A stretch of 64,000 bases of DNA. It comes from SAR202 cluster bacterium bin22 (GTDB lineage Bacteria; Chloroflexota; Dehalococcoidia; Lucifugimonadales; UBA3495). This document shows positions 1 to 7,616 of the stretch, piece by piece. Below the pieces are notes generated by a model. That model saw only the letters and a program-made list of their open reading frames with translations. It was not told where the DNA came from and did not search any database. Numbering within the stretch: the stretch's first letter is position 1; each line of letters starts with the position of its first letter. The position numbers were made by a program, and so were the translations under genes. Location of the stretch: assembly GCA_002238505.1 (NCBI GenBank), contig MPMM01000005.1, positions 1-64,000 on the forward strand, given 5' to 3'.

Positions 1-729
1 GGTCGCCTGGCTTTGGAAGCTGGCCGCACCCTCATATCCCACGAGACTATCTACCGCTTCATCCAGGCCCAGATCGACCGCAGGAAGGACTACTCCTGGC
101 GACATCTGCTGCCCCGTGGCAAGTCCAAGCGGGGCTGCCGAGGACGCAGGGGCGGCAGTTCCACTTCCTTTATTCACCTGCGCCAGCCTCTGTCCCAGCG
201 TCCCAAAGAAGCTGACCACCGCACCAACCCAGGTCACTGGGAGGCTGACCTCATGGCCTTTGGCAACCGAGGGCAGTCTCTCCTCACTCTCCAGGAACGC
301 CACTCCCGCCTACTTCTTACCTATCCCCTGTCCACCAAAGCGTCCCAAGGCGTGGCTGATGCCATCACCCAGCTCCTGGCTCCTTTCCCTAAGCACTGGC
401 GCCAGTCGGTCACCTTCGACAACGGCACCGAGTTCGCCCGTCATTACCAGCTCCACCTTCTGGGTACCCAGACCTTCTTCTGCGACCCACGCTCTCCCTG
501 GCAAAAGGGCGGCGTGGAAAACGTCAACGGCCGGCTGCGCAGGTACCTGCCCCGCAAGACCAACCTGTCCCAACTGCCCCAGAACCAGATTACTCGCATC
601 ACCCAAGCCTACAACCATACCCCACGCAAGTGCCTGGGCTACCTTACCCCAGCAGAAATCTTATCCAAACCAGTGTTGCACTTGAAATGTGAATCCACCT
701 TCCCGCCGGCGCGGGAAGGACGGGGTTAG
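1..729 (+). CDS. IS30-family transposase, 5' truncated by window edge
   Basis: This is the C-terminal ~242 residues of a DDE transposase. The reading frame is open from the first base, so the N-terminal helix-turn-helix part lies outside the window. The catalytic core is readable: GHWEADLM carries the first Asp, VTFDNGTEF the second, and the DPRSPWQKGGVENVNGRLR segment the Glu, all in the arrangement usual for IS30. The C-terminal stretch HLKCEST is followed by about ten residues encoded by a dispersed GC-rich repeat (CCCGCCGGCGCGGG) that recurs in the window. The element may therefore end inside or next to that repeat. Whether the copy is intact cannot be judged without the left end. Confidence 0.9.
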   Translation, partial: GRLALEAGRTLISHETIYRFIQAQIDRRKDYSWRHLLPRGKSKRGCRGRRGGSSTSFIHLRQPLSQRPKEADHRTNPGHWEADLMAFGNRGQSLLTLQERHSRLLLTYPLSTKASQGVADAITQLLAPFPKHWRQSVTFDNGTEFARHYQLHLLGTQTFFCDPRSPWQKGGVENVNGRLRRYLPRKTNLSQLPQNQITRITQAYNHTPRKCLGYLTPAEILSKPVLHLKCESTFPPAREGRG

Positions 730-1300
730 CCCGAAGCTGAAATGGGATTGGCCTTGGGGTTGAGGCCCTTCGGCAAGCTCAGGGCGACATGGTCTGTGGG
801 TGGCGGCGGGTCGGGTTTCAAACCCGCCCCTACGGTGGAGCGGGTCTCTTTTGGGTATTATCTCTTAATGGTAGGGGTGGGTTAGCCAGGGTGGGAAGGG
901 GGTGGTGTCAGTGGGGTGGGGGAGCTATTCCGCGAAGGGGGATGTCCTTCGACAAGCTCAGGACGAACGGGGGGAGTAAGTCCACGAGGGGGCGAATTTT
1001 CGCTCATGGGGTTGGTGGCAGATTGTTTTCACAGCTATCTGCGACCATTTGAGGTCTTGGCGGGTTAGGGCTGGGGGCGGGTTTCAAACCCGCCCCTACG
1101 GTGGGACAAAGGTGAAAATTTCGTTCCAGACGTCATTCTTTCCAGGTTCGAGGTTCTCGCCGACGCGGGAACGACGGGGTTGTGGCGAGGCTGGAATGCG
1201 ATTGGGCAGACACGTGGGTCTGACCCTACGGTGGGGATGAGACTGGGGCTGAGAAGCCGGGGGTGGCTGAGTTGGGTCGGGCGGCAGTCGGAATGTGGGA
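730..1300. repeat. Repeat-filled spacer after the IS30 copy
   Basis: No convincing gene is seen here. The stretch holds several dispersed repeats: CTTCGGCAAGCTCAGGGC near 768 and a related CTTCGACAAGCTCAGGAC near 949, GGGTTTCAAACCCGCCCC near 813 and again near 1079, and a GGGAACGACGGGGTT unit near 1168. Each has relatives elsewhere in the window. Open frames across it are short and read through the repeats. Confidence 0.7.
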
Positions 1301-1305
1301 ACTAC

Positions 1306-1314
1306 TGCTATAAT
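1306..1314 (+). promoter_or_regulatory. Extended -10 promoter upstream of the SDR gene
   Basis: TGCTATAAT gives a perfect -10 (1309-1314) with the TG of an extended -10 at 1306-1307. No good -35 lies 16-18 bases upstream, as extended -10 promoters allow. The leader of about 70 bases before the ATG at 1387 contains a short CCCGC/GCGGG hairpin with a TTCG-type loop near 1341-1356. Confidence 0.45.
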
Positions 1315-1386
1315 ACGCCGGCATTTCCAGTGAGAATCGGGGCCCGCTTCGGGCGGGTATATTTCCAAGCAGAGGGAGGTCAAGAA

Positions 1387-2184
1387 ATGGATCTTGGATT
1401 GACCGACAAGGTTGCCATTGTTACCGGCGGCAGCGAGGGCATCGGGAAGGCCGCCGCCCAGCGGATGGCGGAAGAGGGAGCGCGGGTAGTGATTGTGGCG
1501 CGGGGCCAGGAAAAGCTGGACCAGGCGGCCCTGGATATTCGCACCGCCACCGAGGGTATGGTGCTGCCCGTCTCCGCCGACATTTCCCATCCGGACAGCG
1601 CGGAGCAGGTGGTGCAGACTGCCCTGGACAACTTCGGGAGGGTGGACATTTTGGTGAACAACGCCGGCGTGTCGCTGGCCAAGCCCTTTGAGGATGTTAC
1701 CGACGATGAATGGGAGTATGACTTTGACCTGAAGGTTTGGGGGGCGGTGCGGTTGATTCGCAGTTCCATCCCGGAGATGCGCAAGGTTGGCGGCGGGCGC
1801 ATCATCAACGTCACCAACCTGGGCGGACGGACCCCCGGACCGGGCTCCATGCCCACTTCCATTTCCCGGGCCACCGGCATTGCCATCACCAAGGGGCTGT
1901 CCAAGGACCTGGCCAAGGACAATATCCTGGTCAATACCGTGTGCATTGGCATCGTCAAGAGCGGTCAGCACACCCGCCGCTACGACCGGCTGGTGGAAAC
2001 CAACCCGGACCTGACGCTGGACGAGTTTTACGAGCAGACGGCCATAGCCCGGGGCGTACCCCTGGGCCGCATTGCGGAAACGGAAGAGGCCGGAGACGTA
2101 ATAGCATTCCTGGCGTCGGAGCGGGCCAGCTACCTGACGGGTATAGCCATAAACATTGACGGCGGGACATCGCCAGTGGTGTAG
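1387..2184 (+). CDS. SDR-family oxidoreductase lacking the usual catalytic Tyr-Lys
   Basis: This is a short-chain dehydrogenase/reductase of 265 residues, the standard length. TGGSEGIG (13-20) is the nucleotide-binding glycine motif and NNAG (91-94) the structural motif. The end, YLTGIAINIDGG, is typical of the family. The frame is open further upstream, but the ATG at 1387 is chosen because AGGGAGGT sits just before it. The catalytic YxxxK is absent: by alignment Thr157 and Arg161 occupy the Tyr and Lys positions, and Asn144 the Ser position. The protein may be non-catalytic or use altered chemistry. The substrate is unknown. It stands alone behind its own likely promoter. Confidence 0.85.
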   Translation: MDLGLTDKVAIVTGGSEGIGKAAAQRMAEEGARVVIVARGQEKLDQAALDIRTATEGMVLPVSADISHPDSAEQVVQTALDNFGRVDILVNNAGVSLAKPFEDVTDDEWEYDFDLKVWGAVRLIRSSIPEMRKVGGGRIINVTNLGGRTPGPGSMPTSISRATGIAITKGLSKDLAKDNILVNTVCIGIVKSGQHTRRYDRLVETNPDLTLDEFYEQTAIARGVPLGRIAETEEAGDVIAFLASERASYLTGIAINIDGGTSPVV

Positions 2185-2326
2185 GTGGGCCTAAAAGCGT
2201 CCGATTCCTCAAGACTTGACGGTTTGGGGGCAGACTTTTCGTCTGTCCCCTTTTTGCCGTCCACTGCCAAATGGCGGATAATGGGGGAACCAGACTGCTG
2301 ACGAGCACAAACAGGAGTACCCCGTT

Positions 2327-3538
2327 TTGACTACCCCAACCTATATGGACGAATTCAATCCTCCCCAGCGAATACTTATGGGGCCGGGGCCCAGTTCCGT
2401 GAACCCCCGGGTGCTGCAGGCCATGACTTTGCCGGTTCTGGGCCATCTGGATCCCCAGTTTTTCCAGGTGATGGACGAGGTCTGCGAAATGCTGAGGGAG
2501 GTGCTTCATACCGAAAACTTCATGACTGTCCCTCTCTCATCCACGGGAACCGGAGCCATGGAGGCAGCCTGCGCCAACGTGCTGGAGCGGGGAGACAGGG
2601 TGATCATCTGCCGCAACGGTTTCTTCGGAGACCGCCTGGGCGACATCGCAGAGAGGTGCGGCGCCGAGGCGATTATTCTGGACTTTGAGTGGGGCGACCC
2701 GGTGGACATACAGGTCCTTGCCGATGCTCTGGAGCAGCACGGACCGGTGAAGGCAGTGGGCGTGGTCCACGCCGAGACGTCCACGGGAGTGCTGACGCCC
2801 ATGCCGGAGATTGTGGACCTGGTGCACCGCCACAACGCCCTGATAATTGTGGACGCGGTGACTTCCCTGGGCGGCCACGACGTGCGCGTGGACGACTGGG
2901 ACATGGACGTCTGCTACAGCGCGACGCAAAAGTGCCTGGGGTCACCCCCGGGGCTGGCGCCCATCACCTTCGGGCCCCGGGCCATTGAGGTAATCAACAC
3001 CCGGCCCAGCAAGGTGCAGAGCTTCTACTTCAACCTGAAGGACCTGGAGAGTTACTGGAACCAGACCCGCGCGTACCACCACACCTCCCCCATTTCCATG
3101 ACCTACGCCCTGCGGGAGTCGCTGCGGATGATGATGGAAGAGGGGATAGACAACCGCATCCACCGCCACGCGCGGGTGGCCGGGGCGCTGCGGGCCGGCC
3201 TGGAAGCCCTGGGTATCGAGTTGATGGCCGCCGAAGGGTACCGACTTAATCCCCTGACCACCGCCCTGATTCCCGAGGGAATTGAGGACGCGGCGGTGCG
3301 GGGACGGTTGCTGCGGGACTATAACATCGAGATTGGCGGCGGCTTGGGGCAGGTTCGGGGGAAGGCCTGGCGTATCGGTCTGATGGGGGAGTCGGCCAAG
3401 GAAACTAACGTGTTTGCCTTTCTGTCGGCCCTGGAACAGATACTGCCGGACCTGGGGTACGAGGTAGCCTCCGGGGCCAGCATGTCCGCAGCCCAGCGGG
3501 CGCTGGTTGGTTACGATGCTGGAGGGGGGCTGCCGTAG
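2327..3538 (+). CDS. Alanine/serine-glyoxylate-type aminotransferase (class V)
   Basis: This is a PLP-dependent class V aminotransferase of 403 residues, of the AGXT/serine-glyoxylate/PucG type. GPGPSSVNPRVLQA near the N-terminus and SATQKCLGSPPGLAP, with the PLP-binding Lys, are family hallmarks; the upstream VDAVTSLGG holds the cofactor Asp. The likely reaction is transfer of an amino group to glyoxylate or pyruvate; the donor (Ala, Ser or ureidoglycine) cannot be settled from sequence. The start is TTG at 2327, with AGGAG nine bases upstream; an ATG at 2345 is the alternative. It follows the SDR gene by about 140 bases on the same strand. Confidence 0.88.
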   Translation: MTTPTYMDEFNPPQRILMGPGPSSVNPRVLQAMTLPVLGHLDPQFFQVMDEVCEMLREVLHTENFMTVPLSSTGTGAMEAACANVLERGDRVIICRNGFFGDRLGDIAERCGAEAIILDFEWGDPVDIQVLADALEQHGPVKAVGVVHAETSTGVLTPMPEIVDLVHRHNALIIVDAVTSLGGHDVRVDDWDMDVCYSATQKCLGSPPGLAPITFGPRAIEVINTRPSKVQSFYFNLKDLESYWNQTRAYHHTSPISMTYALRESLRMMMEEGIDNRIHRHARVAGALRAGLEALGIELMAAEGYRLNPLTTALIPEGIEDAAVRGRLLRDYNIEIGGGLGQVRGKAWRIGLMGESAKETNVFAFLSALEQILPDLGYEVASGASMSAAQRALVGYDAGGGLP

Positions 3539-3649
3539 TTTCGCAAGCCTGAGAAGCATCGATGGAACAATGGTGAAAACGGCCCCCGAGCGGTCCCAAC
3601 TGGCGCTGCTTGGGGGCAGTTTGATTTGGTAGCTATGGAGAGTGAGGAT

Positions 3650-4180
3650 ATGTCGATGGAATCGCCAGACATTGCGGAAAGGGTCAAGTTCTGGGAAGAG
3701 CAGGACAAGATCAATCAGGAACTCATTCCCCGGGTAATCCGGCAGCATGAGCTACTGACTGGCCACATCGCCGACCATGAAAACCTGCCCCTAGTGGCTG
3801 GCAATGCCATCAGCGAAGCGCTGGCGGAGGCTCGGCAGCAACAGCAAGCGCAACATGAAGCTGAAATGGCCGAGTTAAGGGCCGAAGCCGAAGAACAGGG
3901 TCGCCAACACGCAGCAGAGCTCCAGGCGGCGCAGGACGAGCGGAGACTACAGGCAGAAGCGCTGGCCCAATCCAAAGCTGCGGCAGAAGAACAAGCCCGC
4001 CAGCATCAGGCCGAGTTGGAAGCAGCTAAAGCCGAACGGGAAGAGCAGAGCCGTCAGCATTCGACTGAGTTAGCCACCTTGCAAGGGCAATTGCGCCAGG
4101 CCAGGAACCAATTCTTGATGGTAGCCGGGGGCGCGGTGGTCATAGCCCTCGCCGGGGTCGTTATCGGAATCCTGGGCTAA
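3650..4180 (+). CDS. Coiled-coil protein with C-terminal membrane anchor
   Basis: The function is not recognised. The 176-residue protein has a charged N-terminal region and then a long Ala/Glu/Gln/Arg-rich coiled coil (about residues 60-155) with imperfect repeats of EEQARQHQAELEAAKAE type. It ends in one hydrophobic helix (FLMVAGGAVVIALAGVVIGIL), so it is probably tail-anchored. The ATG at 3650 is preferred because GGAG lies nine bases upstream; ATG 3635 and TTG 3626 are in-frame alternatives. It is the first of three same-strand genes with gaps of 14 bases and then an overlap, so it is likely co-transcribed with the next two. Confidence 0.7.
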   Translation: MSMESPDIAERVKFWEEQDKINQELIPRVIRQHELLTGHIADHENLPLVAGNAISEALAEARQQQQAQHEAEMAELRAEAEEQGRQHAAELQAAQDERRLQAEALAQSKAAAEEQARQHQAELEAAKAEREEQSRQHSTELATLQGQLRQARNQFLMVAGGAVVIALAGVVIGILG

Positions 4181-4194
4181 AGGGGAGGGCCAAC

Positions 4195-5103
4195 ATGACG
4201 ATGCAATCGTCCAAACTGCTGCCAGCCCTGCGGGAACTACCTGGCAGCGACGAATCGGGACAAACTCGCTCCTTCCGCGACAATATCACCGGCATATTGA
4301 ATATGGACCGGGCGATGTACGCTGCGGAGTTTGCGGCGGGGGTGTCGGGTGGGATGTGGGCTATTTTCGATAGTGTCAATGTGGATGACACCCTAGGTCA
4401 AGCCTTTGCAGCGCAATACCCCGGTTTAGCGGCGGAGCATTCCCTGTACCAACAATGGCAGGAAATGATGGTACTTGGCCCCGATTACATGGAGTCATTT
4501 ATCAACGAATTAAGAGACGAAGCAGCAATAATGGAAGCTGTTGATTTACTTGGTTTCGATGAGGTCGTAGGTAATGTCGACGACAGATTGTTTAGCGCTT
4601 TCCGTGAGATATATTCCAAGAAATCCGAAACCCAATCATTGTTCGAGTTCTACGAAGAAAAGTTCACCATCGGAGAGAAAAATGCGGATGGAATTGTAAG
4701 TGGGCTAAAGGGTCGGATAGGTGAATATATCGCCAATGACCACCTCATAGAACATGGATATCCTGACCTGCAACCTGCAACTGTCTCAAATCAGGAACAT
4801 TGGGACTCTTTCAGCCAGGAATCCAACACCTACTTTCAGACCAAAGTGGGGTATGAAAGCAACCTCAGCGACCTCGCAAAAGAGATGGAAGTCGATACCT
4901 CTGCCATAAGAGAAAATGACCCTGATGCCGAACTCCTCTTTCCTGCTACTTCTGAGACCATTGAGTCTATGTCACGTGTTCGACCAGATTTGGCCGATTC
5001 TATGCTGGACATAATCGGTAGTAATTCGGAGCTAGATCAACATGTCAGGAGAAGTCTGGACATCTTACTCATGAATGAAGGGGCAGATTTCCAGATGAAT
5101 TGA
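4195..5103 (+). CDS. Uncharacterised protein with possible PD-(D/E)XK nuclease-like region
   Basis: This 302-residue soluble protein matches no family I can name with certainty. A strong ribosome site (GGGGAGGG) precedes the ATG. Residues ~170-220 contain GRIGEYIA (Glu177), an HWDSF Asp (204) and YFQTKVG (Gln215-x-Lys217). This order and spacing is like the E...D...(E/Q)xK pattern of PD-(D/E)XK nucleases such as Mrr or resolvase-like folds. That reading is inference, and no other catalytic support is visible. The gene is clearly more AT-rich than its neighbours, which suggests acquisition by transfer. It lies between the coiled-coil and glycine-zipper membrane protein genes, and its stop overlaps the next start. 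Confidence 0.6.
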   Translation: MTMQSSKLLPALRELPGSDESGQTRSFRDNITGILNMDRAMYAAEFAAGVSGGMWAIFDSVNVDDTLGQAFAAQYPGLAAEHSLYQQWQEMMVLGPDYMESFINELRDEAAIMEAVDLLGFDEVVGNVDDRLFSAFREIYSKKSETQSLFEFYEEKFTIGEKNADGIVSGLKGRIGEYIANDHLIEHGYPDLQPATVSNQEHWDSFSQESNTYFQTKVGYESNLSDLAKEMEVDTSAIRENDPDAELLFPATSETIESMSRVRPDLADSMLDIIGSNSELDQHVRRSLDILLMNEGADFQMN

Positions 5104-5690
5104 TAGACCAAATTACGAACAACTCCGACTTCATGCCCGTGGTGGGAATCCAAGACGGCCTTGAAACCCTTGTTGGCAATTTGGGTATAGACGTACCAGA
5201 TAGTTTGGTGGAAATCATCCCCCTTGGCACCGCAATTTTCGCCTCGGCGCGTCTAATCATGAACATCATCAAGACCGAAAGGGAGTTTGAAGCCACGGAC
5301 TTTACTACCAAGGTCAAGATTCAAACGGTTCAAACACTCTCTCTATTGGGCAGCATGGGGCCCAAGACCGTTCTATCTATCGTGGGAGGTAAAGGCGGCG
5401 CTCTAGGGATGGGGGCAGTAGGAACATTAGTAGGAACGGTGGCTCCTGGAGTCGGCAACGCCATTGGCGGTGGTGTAGGGACCATTGCCGGCGGAATTAG
5501 TGGCGCATTCGCAGGCTATAGAATGGGAAACTATTTGAGCAGGCATCTCGAGCCTCATGCCCTCAACATCGCCCTCAAAATTACCGGCCTGACCAACGAT
5601 GACTTGTTCTACTACAAGAACAAGATCCGCATTGACGATGTGGCACTCAGCTATCAGGCCCAGGCCAGAGCGCTGGCGGCCCCGGCCTGA
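5100..5690 (+). CDS. Glycine-zipper membrane protein
   Basis: This 196-residue protein of unknown function starts at TTG 5100, sharing TTGA with the stop of the preceding gene, which points to translational coupling. Residues ~95-150 are a Gly-rich hydrophobic stretch with GxxxG spacing (GGGVGTIAGGISGAFAGYRMG), a glycine zipper as found in membrane-inserting and pore-associated proteins. A second hydrophobic segment lies at ~40-60 (IIPLGTAIFASARLIMNII). The C-terminal 40 residues are polar. Its partners are the coiled-coil membrane protein and the nuclease-like protein; the trio looks like one functional unit. Confidence 0.65.
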   Translation: MIDQITNNSDFMPVVGIQDGLETLVGNLGIDVPDSLVEIIPLGTAIFASARLIMNIIKTEREFEATDFTTKVKIQTVQTLSLLGSMGPKTVLSIVGGKGGALGMGAVGTLVGTVAPGVGNAIGGGVGTIAGGISGAFAGYRMGNYLSRHLEPHALNIALKITGLTNDDLFYYKNKIRIDDVALSYQAQARALAAPA

Positions 5691-5726
5691 TACCTGCTAC
5701 TGATTCCCCTAAAGCTTTCTTTTTAG

Positions 5727-5774
5727 CCACAAATAATCTCATTGGACAGATTCCACTTTAGTGCTTATTTGTGG
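5727..5774. repeat. AT-rich inverted repeat between convergent genes
   Basis: CCACAAATAA (5727-5736) and TTATTTGTGG (5765-5774) are perfect 10-base inverted arms around 28 bases. The position between convergent genes fits a bidirectional terminator, though the large loop is unusual; a small mobile-element remnant is the alternative. Confidence 0.45.
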
Positions 5775-5787
5775 TGAAAGACTGTCC

Positions 5788-6954
5788 TTACCCCAGCCCC
5801 GCCACAAAGGCCCGGAGGCTTTCGAGGGCTTTGGTGATGTTTTCCTGGGAGTTGGCGTAGGAGAGGCGGACGTAGCCTTCGCCGTAGGCGCCGAAGGCTG
5901 AACCGGACAGCAGGGCCACGCCGGCTTCGTTGAGGGCTCGTTCTTCGAATTCGCTGCTGCTCAGGCCCGTTTCCTTGATGCTGGGGAAGGCGTAGAAGGC
6001 GCCCTCGGGCTCGGGACAGTTGAAGCCCGGTATGCTGCGCAGGCCGTCGGTGATGAGACGGCGGCGCTGGGCGAACTCGGCAGCCATGGCCTGGACCTCA
6101 TCCTGGGGGCCGTCCAGCGCGGCGATGGCGGCCCGCTGGCTGAAGGAGGCGGCGCAGGACACGCTGTTCACCGCCAGCCGTGTGATGTGGGGCACCAGTT
6201 CCTCGGGCATAATGCCGTAGCCCAGCCGCCAGCCGGTCATGGCATAGCTCTTGGAGAAGCCGTCCAGGATAACGGTTTGTTTTGCCATGTCGGGGAAGGC
6301 GGCGATGCTGAAGTGCTCGCCGGTGTAGAGGATGTCCTTGTAGATTTCGTCGGCCATCACGTACAGGTTTCGGCCTCGAGCCAGGTTGGCGATGGTCTCC
6401 AGTTCGTCGCGAGACAGGGCCGAACCACAGGGATTCTCGGGAGAGTTGATGATGATGAGCCGGGTTCGGTCGGTGATCTTGCTGGCCAGATCGCTCAGGT
6501 CCGGGTGGTAGTCCTTTTCTTCCAGCAATTGCATGGGTACCGGGGTGGCGCCGGAGAAACGGATCATGGATTCGTAGATGGGGAAGCCGGGATTCGGGTA
6601 GATAACCTCAGCTCCCGGTTCGGCCAGGGCCAGGATGACGTAGAACATGATGGGCTTGGCGCCGGGGGTTACCACCACCTGTCCGGGATCGGTGTCTATG
6701 CCCCGTACCTCGCGGCTGTTGCGGGCGACGGCCTCGCGCAGTTCGGGCAGGCCCGGGGTAGGTCCGTAGTGGGTGTATCCCTCCTGCAGGGCGCGCACTC
6801 CGGCATCAACAATGTGCTTAGGAGTGTCGAAGTCGGGTTCACCGATCTCCAGGTGAATGATTTCCCTTCCCTGGGCCTCGAGGGCCCGCGCCTTGGCCAG
6901 GACCTCAAAAGCGGTCTCGGTGCCCAGGTTGTTCATTCTTTCGGCCAGGGTCAT
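5788..6954 (-). CDS. Class I/II pyridoxal-phosphate aminotransferase (AspC/PatA-like)
   Basis: This is a fold-type I aminotransferase of 388 residues. Visible features are EPDFDTPKHIVDA near the N-terminus, INSPENPCGSALS and the VMADEIY region that contacts PLP, and GFSKSYAMTGWRLGYG with the Schiff-base Lys. It belongs to the broad aspartate/aromatic/diaminopimelate group; the exact substrate is uncertain. A near-perfect GGAGGA sits right before the ATG. It is the last of a minus-strand run that begins with argJ, so it could supply an amino-transfer step linked to aspartate or arginine supply, but there is no direct evidence. Confidence 0.88.
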   Translation of the reverse strand: MTLAERMNNLGTETAFEVLAKARALEAQGREIIHLEIGEPDFDTPKHIVDAGVRALQEGYTHYGPTPGLPELREAVARNSREVRGIDTDPGQVVVTPGAKPIMFYVILALAEPGAEVIYPNPGFPIYESMIRFSGATPVPMQLLEEKDYHPDLSDLASKITDRTRLIIINSPENPCGSALSRDELETIANLARGRNLYVMADEIYKDILYTGEHFSIAAFPDMAKQTVILDGFSKSYAMTGWRLGYGIMPEELVPHITRLAVNSVSCAASFSQRAAIAALDGPQDEVQAMAAEFAQRRRLITDGLRSIPGFNCPEPEGAFYAFPSIKETGLSSSEFEERALNEAGVALLSGSAFGAYGEGYVRLSYANSQENITKALESLRAFVAGLG

Positions 6955-6988
6955 AAGTCCTCCAGGTATGTCTGTGATTCAGGTGTTT

Positions 6989-7372
6989 CTAGTCCAGGTT
7001 GATAAGTCCTTCGCGGAAGTCGATGGTAAGGCACTGGCCACGGAAGAAGTCGAGGCCGAGGAGGCCGTCGAAGGGGGCGCCAGAAGGCAGATTGTGGCAG
7101 AGTACGGGTAAGTCTCTCCTTGATTGTTCCAGCGCTTCAATCCTGCGAATTGCAATAACTGAAGTCGTTTCCTCTCCACTGGCAGTGATTAACCCTACCG
7201 TTTCGGCGGGTTCATCTACATCATAGCCAAGAAATTGTGCTGTTTCTTTGTTGACCAAGGTTTGGGTCGCACCGGTATCCAAGGCAAGACGGACTCTGAC
7301 ATCATTAAGGGGGCCATAGAGCCTTACGATTACCGGAATAAAGCTAGCAACAGGATTGAAGGAGGTGCTCAA
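6989..7372 (-). CDS. Retropepsin-like aspartic protease domain protein
   Basis: This 127-residue protein consists of a single retropepsin-like domain. ALDTGATQTLVN carries the catalytic D-T/S-G motif, and LLGLDFFRG near the end is the usual second hydrophobic-Gly element. Such proteins are small clan AA peptidase homologues that would act as dimers; their substrates in bacteria are mostly unknown. It starts at TTG 7372 and shares TTGA with the stop of the upstream 75-residue gene, so the two are probably translated together. A second retropepsin-like gene lies at 19141-19503. Confidence 0.8.
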   Translation of the reverse strand: MSTSFNPVASFIPVIVRLYGPLNDVRVRLALDTGATQTLVNKETAQFLGYDVDEPAETVGLITASGEETTSVIAIRRIEALEQSRRDLPVLCHNLPSGAPFDGLLGLDFFRGQCLTIDFREGLINLD

Positions 7373-7596
7373 AGTGCAAATACCTTATCCTGTAGTGCTT
7401 CCCCCACATACAAGACTGCCGGCTGGTACGGTTGGAGCTCGATGAGCTTGCCGTACACATCCTGGCGGTTGTGGCTGTGAAATATAACCCTGCCACTAAT
7501 GATTTCCTGAGCAACGTTAGTTTCGGGATCCTCAATCAATACCCACTGGGTATCAAAGGCCTCCTCAATTTCTTTCCAAGTCATTATTTCGTTCAT
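7369..7596 (-). CDS. Small protein paired with the retropepsin-like gene (DUF5678-like)
   Basis: This 75-residue hydrophilic protein contains TQWVLIEDPETN and then SGRVIFHSHNRQDVYGKLIEL and AVLYVGE. The pattern resembles small DUF5678-type proteins often seen just upstream of retropepsin-like genes; the family assignment is from memory and not certain. It overlaps the protease gene by four bases. Its function is unknown. Strong conservation of the pairing would suggest that it is a partner or substrate of the protease. Confidence 0.65.
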   Translation of the reverse strand: MNEIMTWKEIEEAFDTQWVLIEDPETNVAQEIISGRVIFHSHNRQDVYGKLIELQPYQPAVLYVGEALQDKVFAL

Positions 7597-7616
7597 AGCG
7601 CCTTGCCTTAAAAAGC

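Noticed and set aside
1180-1386. N-terminal extension of the SDR gene
   Set aside because: The frame is open, but the extension lies in repeats, and a strong ribosome site and the normal family start are at 1387.
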